Shown: positions 7,993-14,639, counted from the first letter of the stretch. The stretch is 16,393 nucleotides of DNA from a bacterium (GCA_027310845.1 DAIDAB010000030.1:1-16393); one strand, 5' to 3'. Program-made: numbers and translations. Notes: generated by a model not told the origin, from the sequence alone.

Positions 7993-8676
7993 TCACGCAG
8001 TCTCGTATTCCTGCGTGGGTTCTGTCTCAGGAACGTCAGGGAACTTTTCCTTCATCGTTTGCATGACGGCGTAGCTTGCCTCTGCCAGAATATTTTCTGC
8101 GTCTGAGCTTGTGGGTTCAAAGTTGATCTGGTTTGGAGAACTTAGAGAACCCGACTCGGACAAGAGGTTTGCAAGGAGACTTGAGATCTCTCCGATCTCT
8201 CCTTCGGCCTCAGGGATGACGCTAGAGAGGTTTGCCTGGACGCCCTTGATCGCGCTCACAGCGGGAGATAGAGTGACTGCGAGATCTCCCAGGTCTTTCA
8301 CTGTCTCAAGGCGGAGGCCGATCTGCTCGAATGCGAGCCTTGCCTGAGTCACCATCTTATTCATCTTGCGAATTTCTGAAAGCTCATTTGCAAGCATCCT
8401 CGCTCTATGGGACTCATGAGACTGTATCGAGTGGACGACGCCGTTAAGCAGCAAAGTGTCTTTCTGGGTCAGCTTGGATGATATCTGGCCTAGTCTCTGC
8501 GAGTAACCTTGGATCTGGGAGGAAGCTCTCTGGAGGTCCATCTTGCTTACGCGTTCCGGCTTTACAACATTCCTAATCTTGTTTCGCACCCCTTCTTGAT
8601 CCGATTTTTGCCACTTTGAAAGAAACTTGACCATACCCATCACTACAGCGAGGTGGCAATCAAGTTCGGAAAACAT
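7993..8676 (-). CDS. cdvB: ESCRT-III-like cell-division protein, CdvB paralogue
   Basis: A 227-residue Snf7-type protein. Its helix-rich core (about 25-175) has the CdvB pattern: a basic first helix (QEGVRNKIRNVVKPERVSKM), then RASSQIQGYSQRLGQISSKL, MLANELSEIRKMNKMVTQ and QARLAFEQIGLRLETVKDLG. Archaeal CdvB proteins polymerise at mid-cell and drive membrane constriction with CdvA and the Vps4-like ATPase CdvC. After a polar linker, residues 211-220 (KFPDVPETEP) resemble a MIM2 motif that would bind the CdvC MIT domain. No CdvA or CdvC is in the window. The start is uncertain: ATG at 8676 has a TATA-like TAAATTTT about 26 bases upstream (leaderless), while Met13 or Met15 would give a more usual length. 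It is convergent with the secreted-protein gene. Confidence 0.85.
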   Translation of the reverse strand: MFSELDCHLAVVMGMVKFLSKWQKSDQEGVRNKIRNVVKPERVSKMDLQRASSQIQGYSQRLGQISSKLTQKDTLLLNGVVHSIQSHESHRARMLANELSEIRKMNKMVTQARLAFEQIGLRLETVKDLGDLAVTLSPAVSAIKGVQANLSSVIPEAEGEIGEISSLLANLLSESGSLSSPNQINFEPTSSDAENILAEASYAVMQTMKEKFPDVPETEPTQEYETA

Positions 8677-8776
8677 ACGTTAAGGAGGCAAGTTAACAAA
8701 AATTTACCGCAGAAGAAAATTAATCTGATGGCAGAAGAGTTTCATTGAGAAGAGGCTCGAGGCAGTTTTCAGATCC

Positions 8777-8793
8777 ACTTCCTTTTTGGAAGT
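8777..8793. other. Short hairpin in the cdvB upstream region
   Basis: ACTTCC and GGAAGT form a 6-bp inverted repeat around five T, flanked on both sides by GATCC in direct orientation. It lies in the divergent region between cdvB and the 49-residue zinc protein gene. It could be an operator or chance. Confidence 0.25.
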
Positions 8794-8878
8794 TGATCCT
8801 GTTCATGGATTTTGACTCCACGACTTTGCCGTTTTAGTAAAGCAAGGCGTGTTTTGTTTGGCAGTTCTGTTGCCTTTT

Positions 8879-8887
8879 GATATATAA
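8879..8887 (+). promoter_or_regulatory. TATA box for the 49-residue zinc-protein gene
   Basis: ATATATAAC (within GATATATAAC) is a near-consensus archaeal TATA box. A start about 26 bases on gives a leader of about 15 bases containing GAAAGGA before the TTG at 8923. Confidence 0.6.
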
Positions 8888-8922
8888 CAGGCAACGTGAT
8901 CTCGATTTGAAAGCGAAAGGAC

Positions 8923-9072
8923 TTGACGCTCAAATCAATTGAAGTCACGGTTGATTATAGACCGTGCATGAATTGCGTTCGCCATGCAAAGTATCCAGAG
9001 ATACCTGCCGTCACGGCTCACGAAACTGTGGATGGCATGAGCGAGTGCAAGATTTGTCACTTTAGACATTAA
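8923..9072 (+). CDS. 49-residue double-CxxC zinc-ribbon microprotein
   Basis: A very small gene with a TTG start at 8923; an in-frame TGA lies five codons upstream, so the start is bounded. GAAAGGA ends two bases before TTG and a strong TATA box is at 8879. The product has CMNC (15-18) and CKIC (42-45), about 23 residues apart, each followed by His (Cys-rich first knuckle in RPCMNCVRHAKYPEIP, second in ECKICHFRH). This is a typical zinc-ribbon arrangement, and the two CxxC pairs are unlikely by chance. A role in nucleic-acid or protein binding is plausible. It is tail-to-tail, two bases apart, with another small zinc-binding candidate. Confidence 0.65.
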   Translation: MTLKSIEVTVDYRPCMNCVRHAKYPEIPAVTAHETVDGMSECKICHFRH

Positions 9073-9074
9073 GA

Positions 9075-9272
9075 CTAGTTGTGAAGAATCTTCACGCCAG
9101 TCAACAGGAGCATGTGCACTCTTTTCTGAAAGTGCTTCTCACAGTCGCTATACATCACGCGAGCTTTCCTCGGCCTCCTCGCATGGAGTTTCTGGCACGT
9201 CTTGCACAGCGAGGGATTGTAACTTCCTTCAGACATCAGGTTGATTTCGCTGAAGCGTTTTCCAAAAGACAT
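9075..9272 (-). CDS. 65-residue Cys/His-rich small protein
   Basis: A small basic protein with CKTC (23-26) and CEKH (44-47), which could form one zinc site, followed by a basic and then hydrophobic tail (HMLLLTGVKILHN). Met13 is an alternative start. A TATA-like GATTTAATAC about 40 bases upstream of the ATG at 9272 would give a leader of roughly 12 bases. The frame on the opposite strand lacks such features. The convergent stop is two bases from that of the 49-residue zinc protein. The family is not recognised. Confidence 0.5.
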   Translation of the reverse strand: MSFGKRFSEINLMSEGSYNPSLCKTCQKLHARRPRKARVMYSDCEKHFQKRVHMLLLTGVKILHN

Positions 9273-9282
9273 AGATCTCAGA

Positions 9283-9294
9283 TCCTAATCAGTG
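9283..9294 (+). repeat. 12-base repeat, copy 1
   Basis: TCCTAATCAGTG occurs here and again at 9411-9422, in the same orientation. This copy is next to the start of the 65-residue gene. Confidence 0.4.
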
Positions 9295-9410
9295 ATCTGG
9301 CTTCGTATTAAATCCCACGGAAACCTTCTTAAAAATATCCAGGGTTGATGTATATCGAAAATGAGAGCATGTCTTTTCTAGGGCAAAGATGCTCACAGAT
9401 AGAGAGCAGC

Positions 9411-9422
9411 TCCTAATCAGTG
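9411..9422 (+). repeat. 12-base repeat, copy 2
   Basis: Second copy of TCCTAATCAGTG, 128 bases from the first and just upstream of the TATA box of the 331-residue gene. The pair could be binding sites of one regulator for two divergent promoters. Confidence 0.4.
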
Positions 9423-9436
9423 CTACACAATCCCTA

Positions 9437-9447
9437 ATTTACTATAC
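9437..9447 (+). promoter_or_regulatory. TATA-like box for the ACT/V4R-like gene
   Basis: ATTTACTATAC lies about 32 bases before the ATG at 9474, giving a leader of a few bases. GGGAG is also present five bases before the ATG. Confidence 0.4.
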
Positions 9448-9473
9448 CACATCTTTGTGACAGACGGGAGACC

Positions 9474-10469
9474 ATGGAATCGACACTTCCCGATGCTACC
9501 GGAGAATTTTATCCGAACAACATAGGCCTGCTAGCTCCTGGTGGAGCAAGTGACTATGAGATGCTCATAGTGGGAGATAACGGCAAGGGTGAGGGCCAGC
9601 CCAAAGTGCTCGAGGTCCTGATCAACCATGGAGCTAAACTCGTTTCCATCATGAGCTATCTTGATGCGCCTAGGTCTACGTTCACAATGGCTATCTGCGC
9701 GGATCTCTCAAATCTTGATTGTACGATTGACAGCCTCCAGATAAGGCTCAGGAAGCTCAAATTTGTGAATACCGCCCTCATGTCGAGCATGAAGGGCATG
9801 CTTTTCAGTTCTCTTCCTTTCCCGCTCACTTTGCTTGACAAGTACCGCATTGTCGCGCTTGGCTCTTCTCGCATGATGGAGCTAGTAAAGCGCCTTGGGG
9901 AAGCAATGGGAACTGCAGGAAGGAAGGCTCTCACACAAGAAGGTCGTACCTTCGCGATGGACATTCTGGGAGAACTGCGGAACTCACTGCAGGAGGACTC
10001 GAACGAGGTGCTGCTAGAGAATGCGAAGGCTTTGCTCCGTGCAATGGGATGGGGCGCCTTCAACTTTGACATACAAAACAGGATCGGAAAGGTGACTGTG
10101 ATCTACCCGCCTACTTTCAATGGCGAAGTTGTATCCGGGGTAGACTTTATCGACGGAATCTCTGAGGTGATCATAGAGTTGCTCAACGGCGGAACAAGAA
10201 TGGCAGTCTACCGCGAGACCTACGACAAGTTCAACCGTACTCTAACGCTTAACCTTGTCGAGAAAGAAGTCGTCAAGAGACTCAAGCAAAAAGTCGGCGA
10301 ACACAAGACCGAGAGGAAGAGGCTTGAGCTAGACAAGGAGAAGATGGCACTGCGCGAACTTGACAATATGATTGGGTCGCTCGAGAAGATGGAAAAGGTG
10401 GCCTCAAAGATCTCTCCAATGGAAGAGATCGAACAAAACGATTTGATTACTCAACAAATCGAAGAATAG
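9474..10469 (+). CDS. Probable ACT-like plus V4R-like regulatory protein
   Basis: A 331-residue soluble protein. Residues 42-100 look like an ACT-type small-molecule domain (KVLEVLINHGAKLVSIMSYL, then a beta strand and an Asp-rich helix ending in LRKLKFV). Residues 120-262 have the layout of a 4-vinyl-reductase (V4R) domain: a YRIVALG strand, a long helix over LGEAMGTAGRKALTQEGRTF, then LLRAMGWGAFNF, a YPP turn, and VDFIDGISEVIIELLNGG. Residues 263-310 are a charged coiled coil suited to dimerisation. The combination suggests a sensor or adaptor. The domain names come from pattern reading only. There is no DNA-binding domain, but a winged-helix gene lies 119 bases downstream. The ATG has GGGAG upstream. 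Confidence 0.75.
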   Translation: MESTLPDATGEFYPNNIGLLAPGGASDYEMLIVGDNGKGEGQPKVLEVLINHGAKLVSIMSYLDAPRSTFTMAICADLSNLDCTIDSLQIRLRKLKFVNTALMSSMKGMLFSSLPFPLTLLDKYRIVALGSSRMMELVKRLGEAMGTAGRKALTQEGRTFAMDILGELRNSLQEDSNEVLLENAKALLRAMGWGAFNFDIQNRIGKVTVIYPPTFNGEVVSGVDFIDGISEVIIELLNGGTRMAVYRETYDKFNRTLTLNLVEKEVVKRLKQKVGEHKTERKRLELDKEKMALRELDNMIGSLEKMEKVASKISPMEEIEQNDLITQQIEE

Positions 10470-10475
10470 TCTCAC

Positions 10476-10527
10476 TGGCCTGCGCGTCCCACGCTGGGTT
10501 GTCACCAAGAGGAAAATTCCCAGGCCA
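10476..10527 (+). other. Structured 3' region after the ACT/V4R-like gene
   Basis: TGGCCTG (10476-10482) and CAGGCCA (10521-10527) are a perfect 7-bp inverted repeat enclosing 38 bases, within which CCCA/TGGG can also pair. It starts six bases after the stop codon. It could be a terminator-like or processed 3' structure; no long T-tract follows. Confidence 0.4.
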
Positions 10528-10540
10528 CGATCGGGCTAGA

Positions 10541-10548
10541 TTTTTAAG
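10541..10548 (+). promoter_or_regulatory. TATA box for the winged-helix gene
   Basis: TTTTTAAG, about 45 bases before the ATG at 10589; transcription would start near 10571. Confidence 0.5.
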
Positions 10549-10568
10549 AGTGCGGAACTATTCGCACT
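10549..10568. promoter_or_regulatory. Dyad operator candidate
   Basis: AGTGCG-N8-CGCACT, a perfect 6-bp dyad directly after the TATA box and ending at the expected transcription start. A dimeric winged-helix protein binding here would block its own transcription, so autorepression is the natural reading. Confidence 0.45.
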
Positions 10569-10588
10569 GTACCAAGTGTCAGTCCTGA

Positions 10589-10867
10589 ATGCAGCCTGAA
10601 CAAAAAAGCGACTCTGACGTTATCATAAGGATGCTCTATTACTGCACGGAGCCTAGGCACCAGACGCAGATCATGTCTTACTGCGAAATAGATGCGGCGC
10701 AGTTCAAGAAGTATGTTCAGCACTGTATGAAAAGGAATCTTGTGAAAATCGAAGTCGATGAGGAAGGATCAGATGAGTACGTCGTGACTGAACACGGCGC
10801 CGAAGTCCTTGGCACCGCGGCGGAAATAATGGGTGTCCTCGGCATAGAAAAGGGCGAACTGAAATAA
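10589..10867 (+). CDS. Winged-helix transcription regulator
   Basis: A 92-residue, one-domain DNA-binding protein. Helix 1 is DVIIRMLYYCTE; the helix-turn-helix follows in HQTQIMSYCEIDAAQFKKYV and then QHCMKRNLVKI. The wing strand contains DEYVVTEHGAEVL, where the Y.VTE.G pattern is characteristic of archaeal HTH_45-type regulators. A short helical tail (GTAAEIMGVLGIEKGELK) could dimerise. The first strong start is ATG 10589. A dyad overlaps its promoter, suggesting self-regulation. Its target genes are unknown; the upstream sensor-like gene is a candidate partner. Confidence 0.85.
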   Translation: MQPEQKSDSDVIIRMLYYCTEPRHQTQIMSYCEIDAAQFKKYVQHCMKRNLVKIEVDEEGSDEYVVTEHGAEVLGTAAEIMGVLGIEKGELK

Positions 10868-10892
10868 GCGCTGGTGCGCTTGATTTCTTTTT
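10866..10892 (+). terminator. Hairpin plus T-run
   Basis: AAGCGC and GCGCTT form a 6-bp stem around TGGT, overlapping the stop codon, followed by TGATTTCTTTTT. It is a likely terminator for the winged-helix gene. Confidence 0.65.
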
Positions 10893-10918
10893 GAAAGCGC
10901 GAGGCCAAAATAAATCGT

Positions 10919-10934
10919 TGTGAAAATTGTCACA
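10919..10934. other. TGTGA-N6-TCACA dyad between convergent genes
   Basis: A perfect 5-bp dyad with a six-base spacer, in a region between two converging stops. It could be a weak terminator hairpin for the minus-strand zinc-finger gene. It matches the bacterial CRP half-site pattern, but its location argues against promoter control. Confidence 0.3.
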
Positions 10935-10961
10935 TTCGTGCGTGATGTGGATTATTTTCGC

Positions 10962-11126
10962 CTAAGGCTCGAGTCCGTGAGACATCTTCATGTGATAGAG
11001 GTACTTTCGCTTGTCTATTGGTTCTAAATTGTCTACCCCCATCGTCTGCTGGACGAACTTGCAGAAAGCGCAAGAGTAGATTCTTGTTCTCATGTCGTGG
11101 TCGTATTCCTCTTGGTTCTTGCTCAT
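10962..11126 (-). CDS. 54-residue C2H2-type zinc-finger protein
   Basis: Starting at ATG 11126, the product begins MSKNQEEYDHDMRTRIYSC and carries Cys19-x2-Cys22 and His45-x4-His50, a single C2H2-like finger with a long 22-residue loop. Tiny one-finger proteins of this kind are common in archaea, where they are thought to bind DNA, RNA or protein. The same frame extends upstream to 11213, but that part (MLTCHPHYTTGIRC...) covers probable promoter sequence, including a TATA-like CACTATAC near 11190 on the minus strand, so the shorter start is preferred. Confidence 0.7.
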   Translation of the reverse strand: MSKNQEEYDHDMRTRIYSCAFCKFVQQTMGVDNLEPIDKRKYLYHMKMSHGLEP

Positions 11127-11331
11127 ATCGAAATTCACTTGATTGTACTTTGTGTTTGGTTTCCGGTTGTTGCACCGAATACCAGTAGTATAGTGAGGGT
11201 GACAAGTAAGCAATTTTGGCGAAAAACAAAGAACATTATGGCAGAGTTTCCTTTTTTGAGTATCAAAGTTCGATAGTAAAGCAAGACACTCGCATGGCTA
11301 GAATCTACGGACAAGATCTCCATACGACTCA

Positions 11332-11343
11332 GAATCTAGATTC
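11332..11343. repeat. 12-base perfect palindrome
   Basis: GAATCTAGATTC. A related TAGAATCTA occurs about 30 bases upstream (near 11299-11307), so two sites for one DNA-binding protein are possible. Confidence 0.4.
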
Positions 11344-11426
11344 GGAATAAAGCCCTTATTCGTGCTCAAATCAACACGATAAAAATGTGGTAGCCCTCAA
11401 GGTTAAACATCTGGAAGGTGGCTGCT

Positions 11427-11510
11427 GTGATTTCCTCCTGGCAACGTCGTAAGAAGAAAAAATCGAACCTTGAAATGCAGCTAGTCAAAGAATCAGACGA
11501 GATGAGCTAA
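11427..11510 (+). CDS. Possible 27-residue basic microprotein
   Basis: GTG start with a strong GGAAGGTGG Shine-Dalgarno six bases upstream and a TATA-like box about 45 bases upstream. The product is Lys/Arg-rich in its first half (SWQRRKKKKS) and acidic at the end. The ribosome site and promoter spacing are the only support. Confidence 0.25.
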   Translation: MISSWQRRKKKKSNLEMQLVKESDEMS

Positions 11511-11523
11511 TAATATGCTATTA

Positions 11524-11542
11524 TGTGGGATTTTATCGCACA
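11524..11542. promoter_or_regulatory. Imperfect 19-base palindrome
   Basis: TGTGGGAT-TTT-ATCGCACA, 7 of 8 positions symmetric. It has the size and symmetry of a dimeric repressor site, just downstream of the small basic ORF and beside the decayed toxin gene. Confidence 0.3.
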
Positions 11543-11566
11543 TTGGAAAACGGATTGACCTTTCCC

Positions 11567-11826
11567 CTACTTCGCAGGTTCGTGCCGACTGATATATCGG
11601 GCAATATCCAGACCTTTGAGGTGGTCGAGAAGCCGACCATCTGCAGAATACAATGTTTCTCTGAGAAATATTGCTAATGCCACTTATGACACATCATAAA
11701 TGGTGATGTCGTGCTTCATTGCAAGTTCGACGCAGCTTTCCAAGTCATCCAGAATAGGATGGAGAGATATCTGGTACTTTGACAATGCGGCCCCAGCTCG
11801 AATAAGAATTCCAGAGCACATTAAGA
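11567..11826 (-). pseudogene. Decayed VapC-like PIN-domain toxin
   Basis: Read on the minus strand, one frame gives the C-terminal half of a PIN ribonuclease: HPILDDLESCVELAMKHDI, then TIYDVS, an in-frame TAA (11684-11686), then VALAIFLRETLYSADGRLL and a natural stop at 11567. In VapC proteins the conserved stretch is (L)T(I)YDASY.ALA......TAD..L, so the TAA sits exactly where Tyr is expected and is one base from TAT or TAC. The N-terminal half, which should carry the DASV-type acidic residue, is not recognisable upstream. Phases shift near 11820 and stops accumulate. No VapB antitoxin gene is seen. The gene is broken both by the stop and by loss of its start. Confidence 0.7.
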
Positions 11827-12081
11827 AAAGACACAGGAATCAAGGTGAGAGATAGCATGGATGTTAGAATTGAGAGAGAAAAGTTCTAGGAGAGCTCAGA
11901 TGATTTTGTTATGTGGAATTTGGCAGACTACAGACATCCGGGGCCGGGATACCAGTCTTGACTCCGCAAAGATGATCTCATTTCGCATCGGTCAATTTTT
12001 GTTTGGATGAACAGGACCTCAGTGGTCTAATGTATCGGCCAAGTTACTCAGAAAGGATTTCTTGAAAAGAGTGCGCTGATT

Positions 12082-14613
12082 CTACTCTTCGTCCTGGTAC
12101 TCAAACCCGCCGCCGCGGATCCTCTTCATGTAAAAGAATCCTCCGCCTGCTCCGCCTGCTGCAATCATGATGATTGCCCAAAGGGGTACTCCAGCGATTG
12201 GCATCCCAAGGAATGGAATCCCTAAGACGCTGTTACTAGGTTGTGTTTGGGTCGTGATGGTTGGATTCGGGTTGATCACAGCTATAGTTGAATTTGCACT
12301 GAGAGTCTCATACCCTGCCTTTGAAACCTGCGCTATTATCTTGAAACCGCCTGCAACTGATCCAGCCCTATATGTTGCAACAGCAGTGCCCGCTGACTCT
12401 GTGAGATTAACTTCATTGGAGAGAGTCCCTCCACTTGCTTGCCAAGCGACTGAAGCGCCTAGAAGTGGCGCACCCTGAGACTCTACGAAGACAGTCGCAT
12501 TTGCTAGTGCCCCGTACCTTAATGATGACACGAACTGTAGCTGCGCCTCCATAGGCAAGAGAATTGTTGAAACCTCAGTTTGACCTGATTGGAACCCGTT
12601 TGAAAATGCGGTCACACTTACAATCCCTGGTGTGTTTGTAGCTGTCAAAGAAACCAATGCAAATGTTGAACCTGGTTGTATTGTTACCTGTGGAGAGACT
12701 TGTCCAACGTTTAAGCTTCCTGTGCTTAGCTGTATGGACACCGGAACATCTGTTTTCTCAGGGTTCCCAAAGGAGTTCTGGAGTTGAACGATTAGATTCT
12801 CATACGTCTGGCCACTGGCGAGCAGCTGGTTCGGTGTTGCAAACAAAGCGAGGTTTGTCGCAGGCGGGTTAACTAGTGTCAGGTTAGCGTTTCCCGTAGT
12901 GTAATTTGACGCCGAAGCTGTTATCTCAGTGATTCCAGGAAGACCCGAGGAGGTAAAGTTTGCACGTACAAAGCTTCGACCGCTGAGAATCGTGACAGTA
13001 GATTCAACGTTCCCTACTACACTTGAGGTCAGAGCAAGATTCACGACAGTGTTCACTGGTGCAATAGCGGGACTGCCGGTCGCCTGATTGATTAATCCGA
13101 CTGTGACAAAGTTGTAAGACTCGCCATCGGAGAGCAGCTCGTTTGAACCACTTTGAACAGAAAGAGCATTAGGAATCAAACCAAATGATGTTAGAGACAC
13201 TGTGTTAGAAGAGAGTCCTACTGCTTGGGCTGTAATTTCAGCATTTCCCGGTCTGAATGTTGTTGTAATGTTAGTCGATATGTGACTTTGGCCAGCAGGT
13301 ATTGTAACAGGTAGCGTGCTGACCTGCATTGTAGCATTATCCGACGAACGGGTGTAAACTGTTACTGGAGAAGCGGACGTTGCTGGAGAACATGATGTCG
13401 TGCATGATTCAAGTTCTATCACAACTGCCCCAACATACGTGCCATTGTTTGGAAGCAAGATTCCAGGAACAAATGAAACCGACAGGCTGTTTGCAGTAGA
13501 TCCTGTAATCGTAGTGATCAAGGTCGATCCCTTTTGATAGCCTTGTGCAGAAGCCGTGATGGTAGCATTACCTTGGGTTCCCCCAGCTTTTACAATTACC
13601 GTTGCGTATGAGGATCCAGCAGGTATTGTAACAGTAGTACTTTGCGGGTTGGCGACATTCGTATTATCAGAGGTCACGACCACGCTAATAGCAGAAGGTG
13701 CAGGGACTGGGGTCTGACTGTTGTTATCTTGCAACTGTATAGAAAGAGTAGTCGATTCGCTTGAGCTAGCCAAGATCACCGGAGGCGCCGCAGAGAGAAC
13801 TAACTTTGTACCAACGGGTCCGACCGTCGTCATTGAGGCAGAACCGCTATTGAGTCCAGGCGCTGAAGCGCTGATAGTGGTCTGTCCCGCTAGATACGTC
13901 GGGGTGAAGGTTGCTTCTCCATAGCTGTTTCCTGCGGGTATGACAACTGAGTTCGGAACTGATCCGTATTGCGAATTAGAGGAAGACAGCGCAACAGTGA
14001 GGGAGTTTCCAAGCTCCACAGGATTTCCCAGAGAATCAACGGCCATCACTATTATAGTTCCGCTGAACTTTTCATTTGGTGGAAGTTGCTTGGGACTCAG
14101 AAAGAGTTCGATAGATGCAGGCATTCCACCAGCTAAGGTCGTGACGATTTGGGCGCTTGCAGCTCCATAGCCTGCAACAAAAGCGTTCACGGTTGTTTCA
14201 CCTGGCGATAAAGTTGTGGTAAATGGAGCACTGACAAACAAGCTGCCCGTGGGGAATGTGATGCTAGAAGAAACATTGCCTGCCTGAAGGTTGGTAGAGG
14301 ACATCGAGATATTCAAGCTAGCCGAAGGAATGTAAGGAAGCCCTGAAGTAGTGTTCTTGAATTCCAAGAATAGTGAAGAATAGGTTCCTCCATCTGCAGG
14401 TAGCATCGGAGGAGTCGATATTAAGGTGAGTGTGATATCTGAAGGTTGCGACGCTGCTGACCTAAGAGGGGCATTTGCAGATCCTAGAGAGGGAAGTGCA
14501 ACAAACAACGAAAGTGCGAAAAGCCCGAGGCACAACAAAATCTTGGGTTTCCGGGTCACACTGTGGCTGCGTTCAGCTGAGCCTGCATTGTATACTCTAG
14601 AAGGTAAGTGCAA
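12082..14613 (-). CDS. Large cell-surface protein with Ig-like repeats
   Basis: An 843-residue exported, membrane-anchored protein. A signal peptide lies around residues 21-47 (RKPKILLCLGLFALSLFVAL). Six Ig-like repeats of about 100 residues follow (roughly 58-684), each with an LL.(P/A/S).G..Y opening, a V.I..G.S(F/Y) strand and a (G)..(E/T)ITA.A.G(Y/L) closing strand. A seventh, different beta domain spans about 685-778. A linker then leads to a C-terminal helix (about 810-829, PLWAIIMIAAGGAGGGFFYM) and a short KRIRGGG...DEE tail. N-x-S/T sites are frequent, as in archaeal surface glycoproteins. Start is TTG at 14613, with a TATA-like CTATTAAAAAA about 32 bases upstream; a GTG at 14559 is an alternative giving a more typical signal peptide. 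Role: adhesin or surface-layer component, not an enzyme. Confidence 0.85.
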   Translation of the reverse strand: MHLPSRVYNAGSAERSHSVTRKPKILLCLGLFALSLFVALPSLGSANAPLRSAASQPSDITLTLISTPPMLPADGGTYSSLFLEFKNTTSGLPYIPSASLNISMSSTNLQAGNVSSSITFPTGSLFVSAPFTTTLSPGETTVNAFVAGYGAASAQIVTTLAGGMPASIELFLSPKQLPPNEKFSGTIIVMAVDSLGNPVELGNSLTVALSSSNSQYGSVPNSVVIPAGNSYGEATFTPTYLAGQTTISASAPGLNSGSASMTTVGPVGTKLVLSAAPPVILASSSESTTLSIQLQDNNSQTPVPAPSAISVVVTSDNTNVANPQSTTVTIPAGSSYATVIVKAGGTQGNATITASAQGYQKGSTLITTITGSTANSLSVSFVPGILLPNNGTYVGAVVIELESCTTSCSPATSASPVTVYTRSSDNATMQVSTLPVTIPAGQSHISTNITTTFRPGNAEITAQAVGLSSNTVSLTSFGLIPNALSVQSGSNELLSDGESYNFVTVGLINQATGSPAIAPVNTVVNLALTSSVVGNVESTVTILSGRSFVRANFTSSGLPGITEITASASNYTTGNANLTLVNPPATNLALFATPNQLLASGQTYENLIVQLQNSFGNPEKTDVPVSIQLSTGSLNVGQVSPQVTIQPGSTFALVSLTATNTPGIVSVTAFSNGFQSGQTEVSTILLPMEAQLQFVSSLRYGALANATVFVESQGAPLLGASVAWQASGGTLSNEVNLTESAGTAVATYRAGSVAGGFKIIAQVSKAGYETLSANSTIAVINPNPTITTQTQPSNSVLGIPFLGMPIAGVPLWAIIMIAAGGAGGGFFYMKRIRGGGFEYQDEE

Positions 14614-14639
14614 GAAGTGTTCGGATACCGATTGTTTCG

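Larger units (their letters stand above)
11127..11566. other. Gene-poor stretch with palindromes
   Basis: It holds the promoter region of the zinc-finger gene and a 12-base perfect palindrome at 11332-11343. A TATA-like GATAAAAA near 11379, a possible 27-residue ORF at 11427-11510, and an imperfect 19-base palindrome at 11524-11542 follow. No convincing larger gene is seen on either strand. Confidence 0.5.

Noticed and set aside
9081..9311. 76-residue plus-strand frame opposite the 65-residue Cys/His-rich gene
   Set aside because: It lacks any motif, while the opposite strand carries the CxxC and CxxH pairs and a promoter.
10919..10934. CRP-like site TGTGA-N6-TCACA
   Set aside because: It lies between two convergent stops, not at a promoter, and CRP is not expected in this lineage; kept only as a dyad.
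11135..11323. 62-residue minus-strand frame with a hydrophobic stretch
   Set aside because: It overlaps the probable promoter and start of the C2H2 gene; the hydrophobic part is short and no ribosome site was seen.
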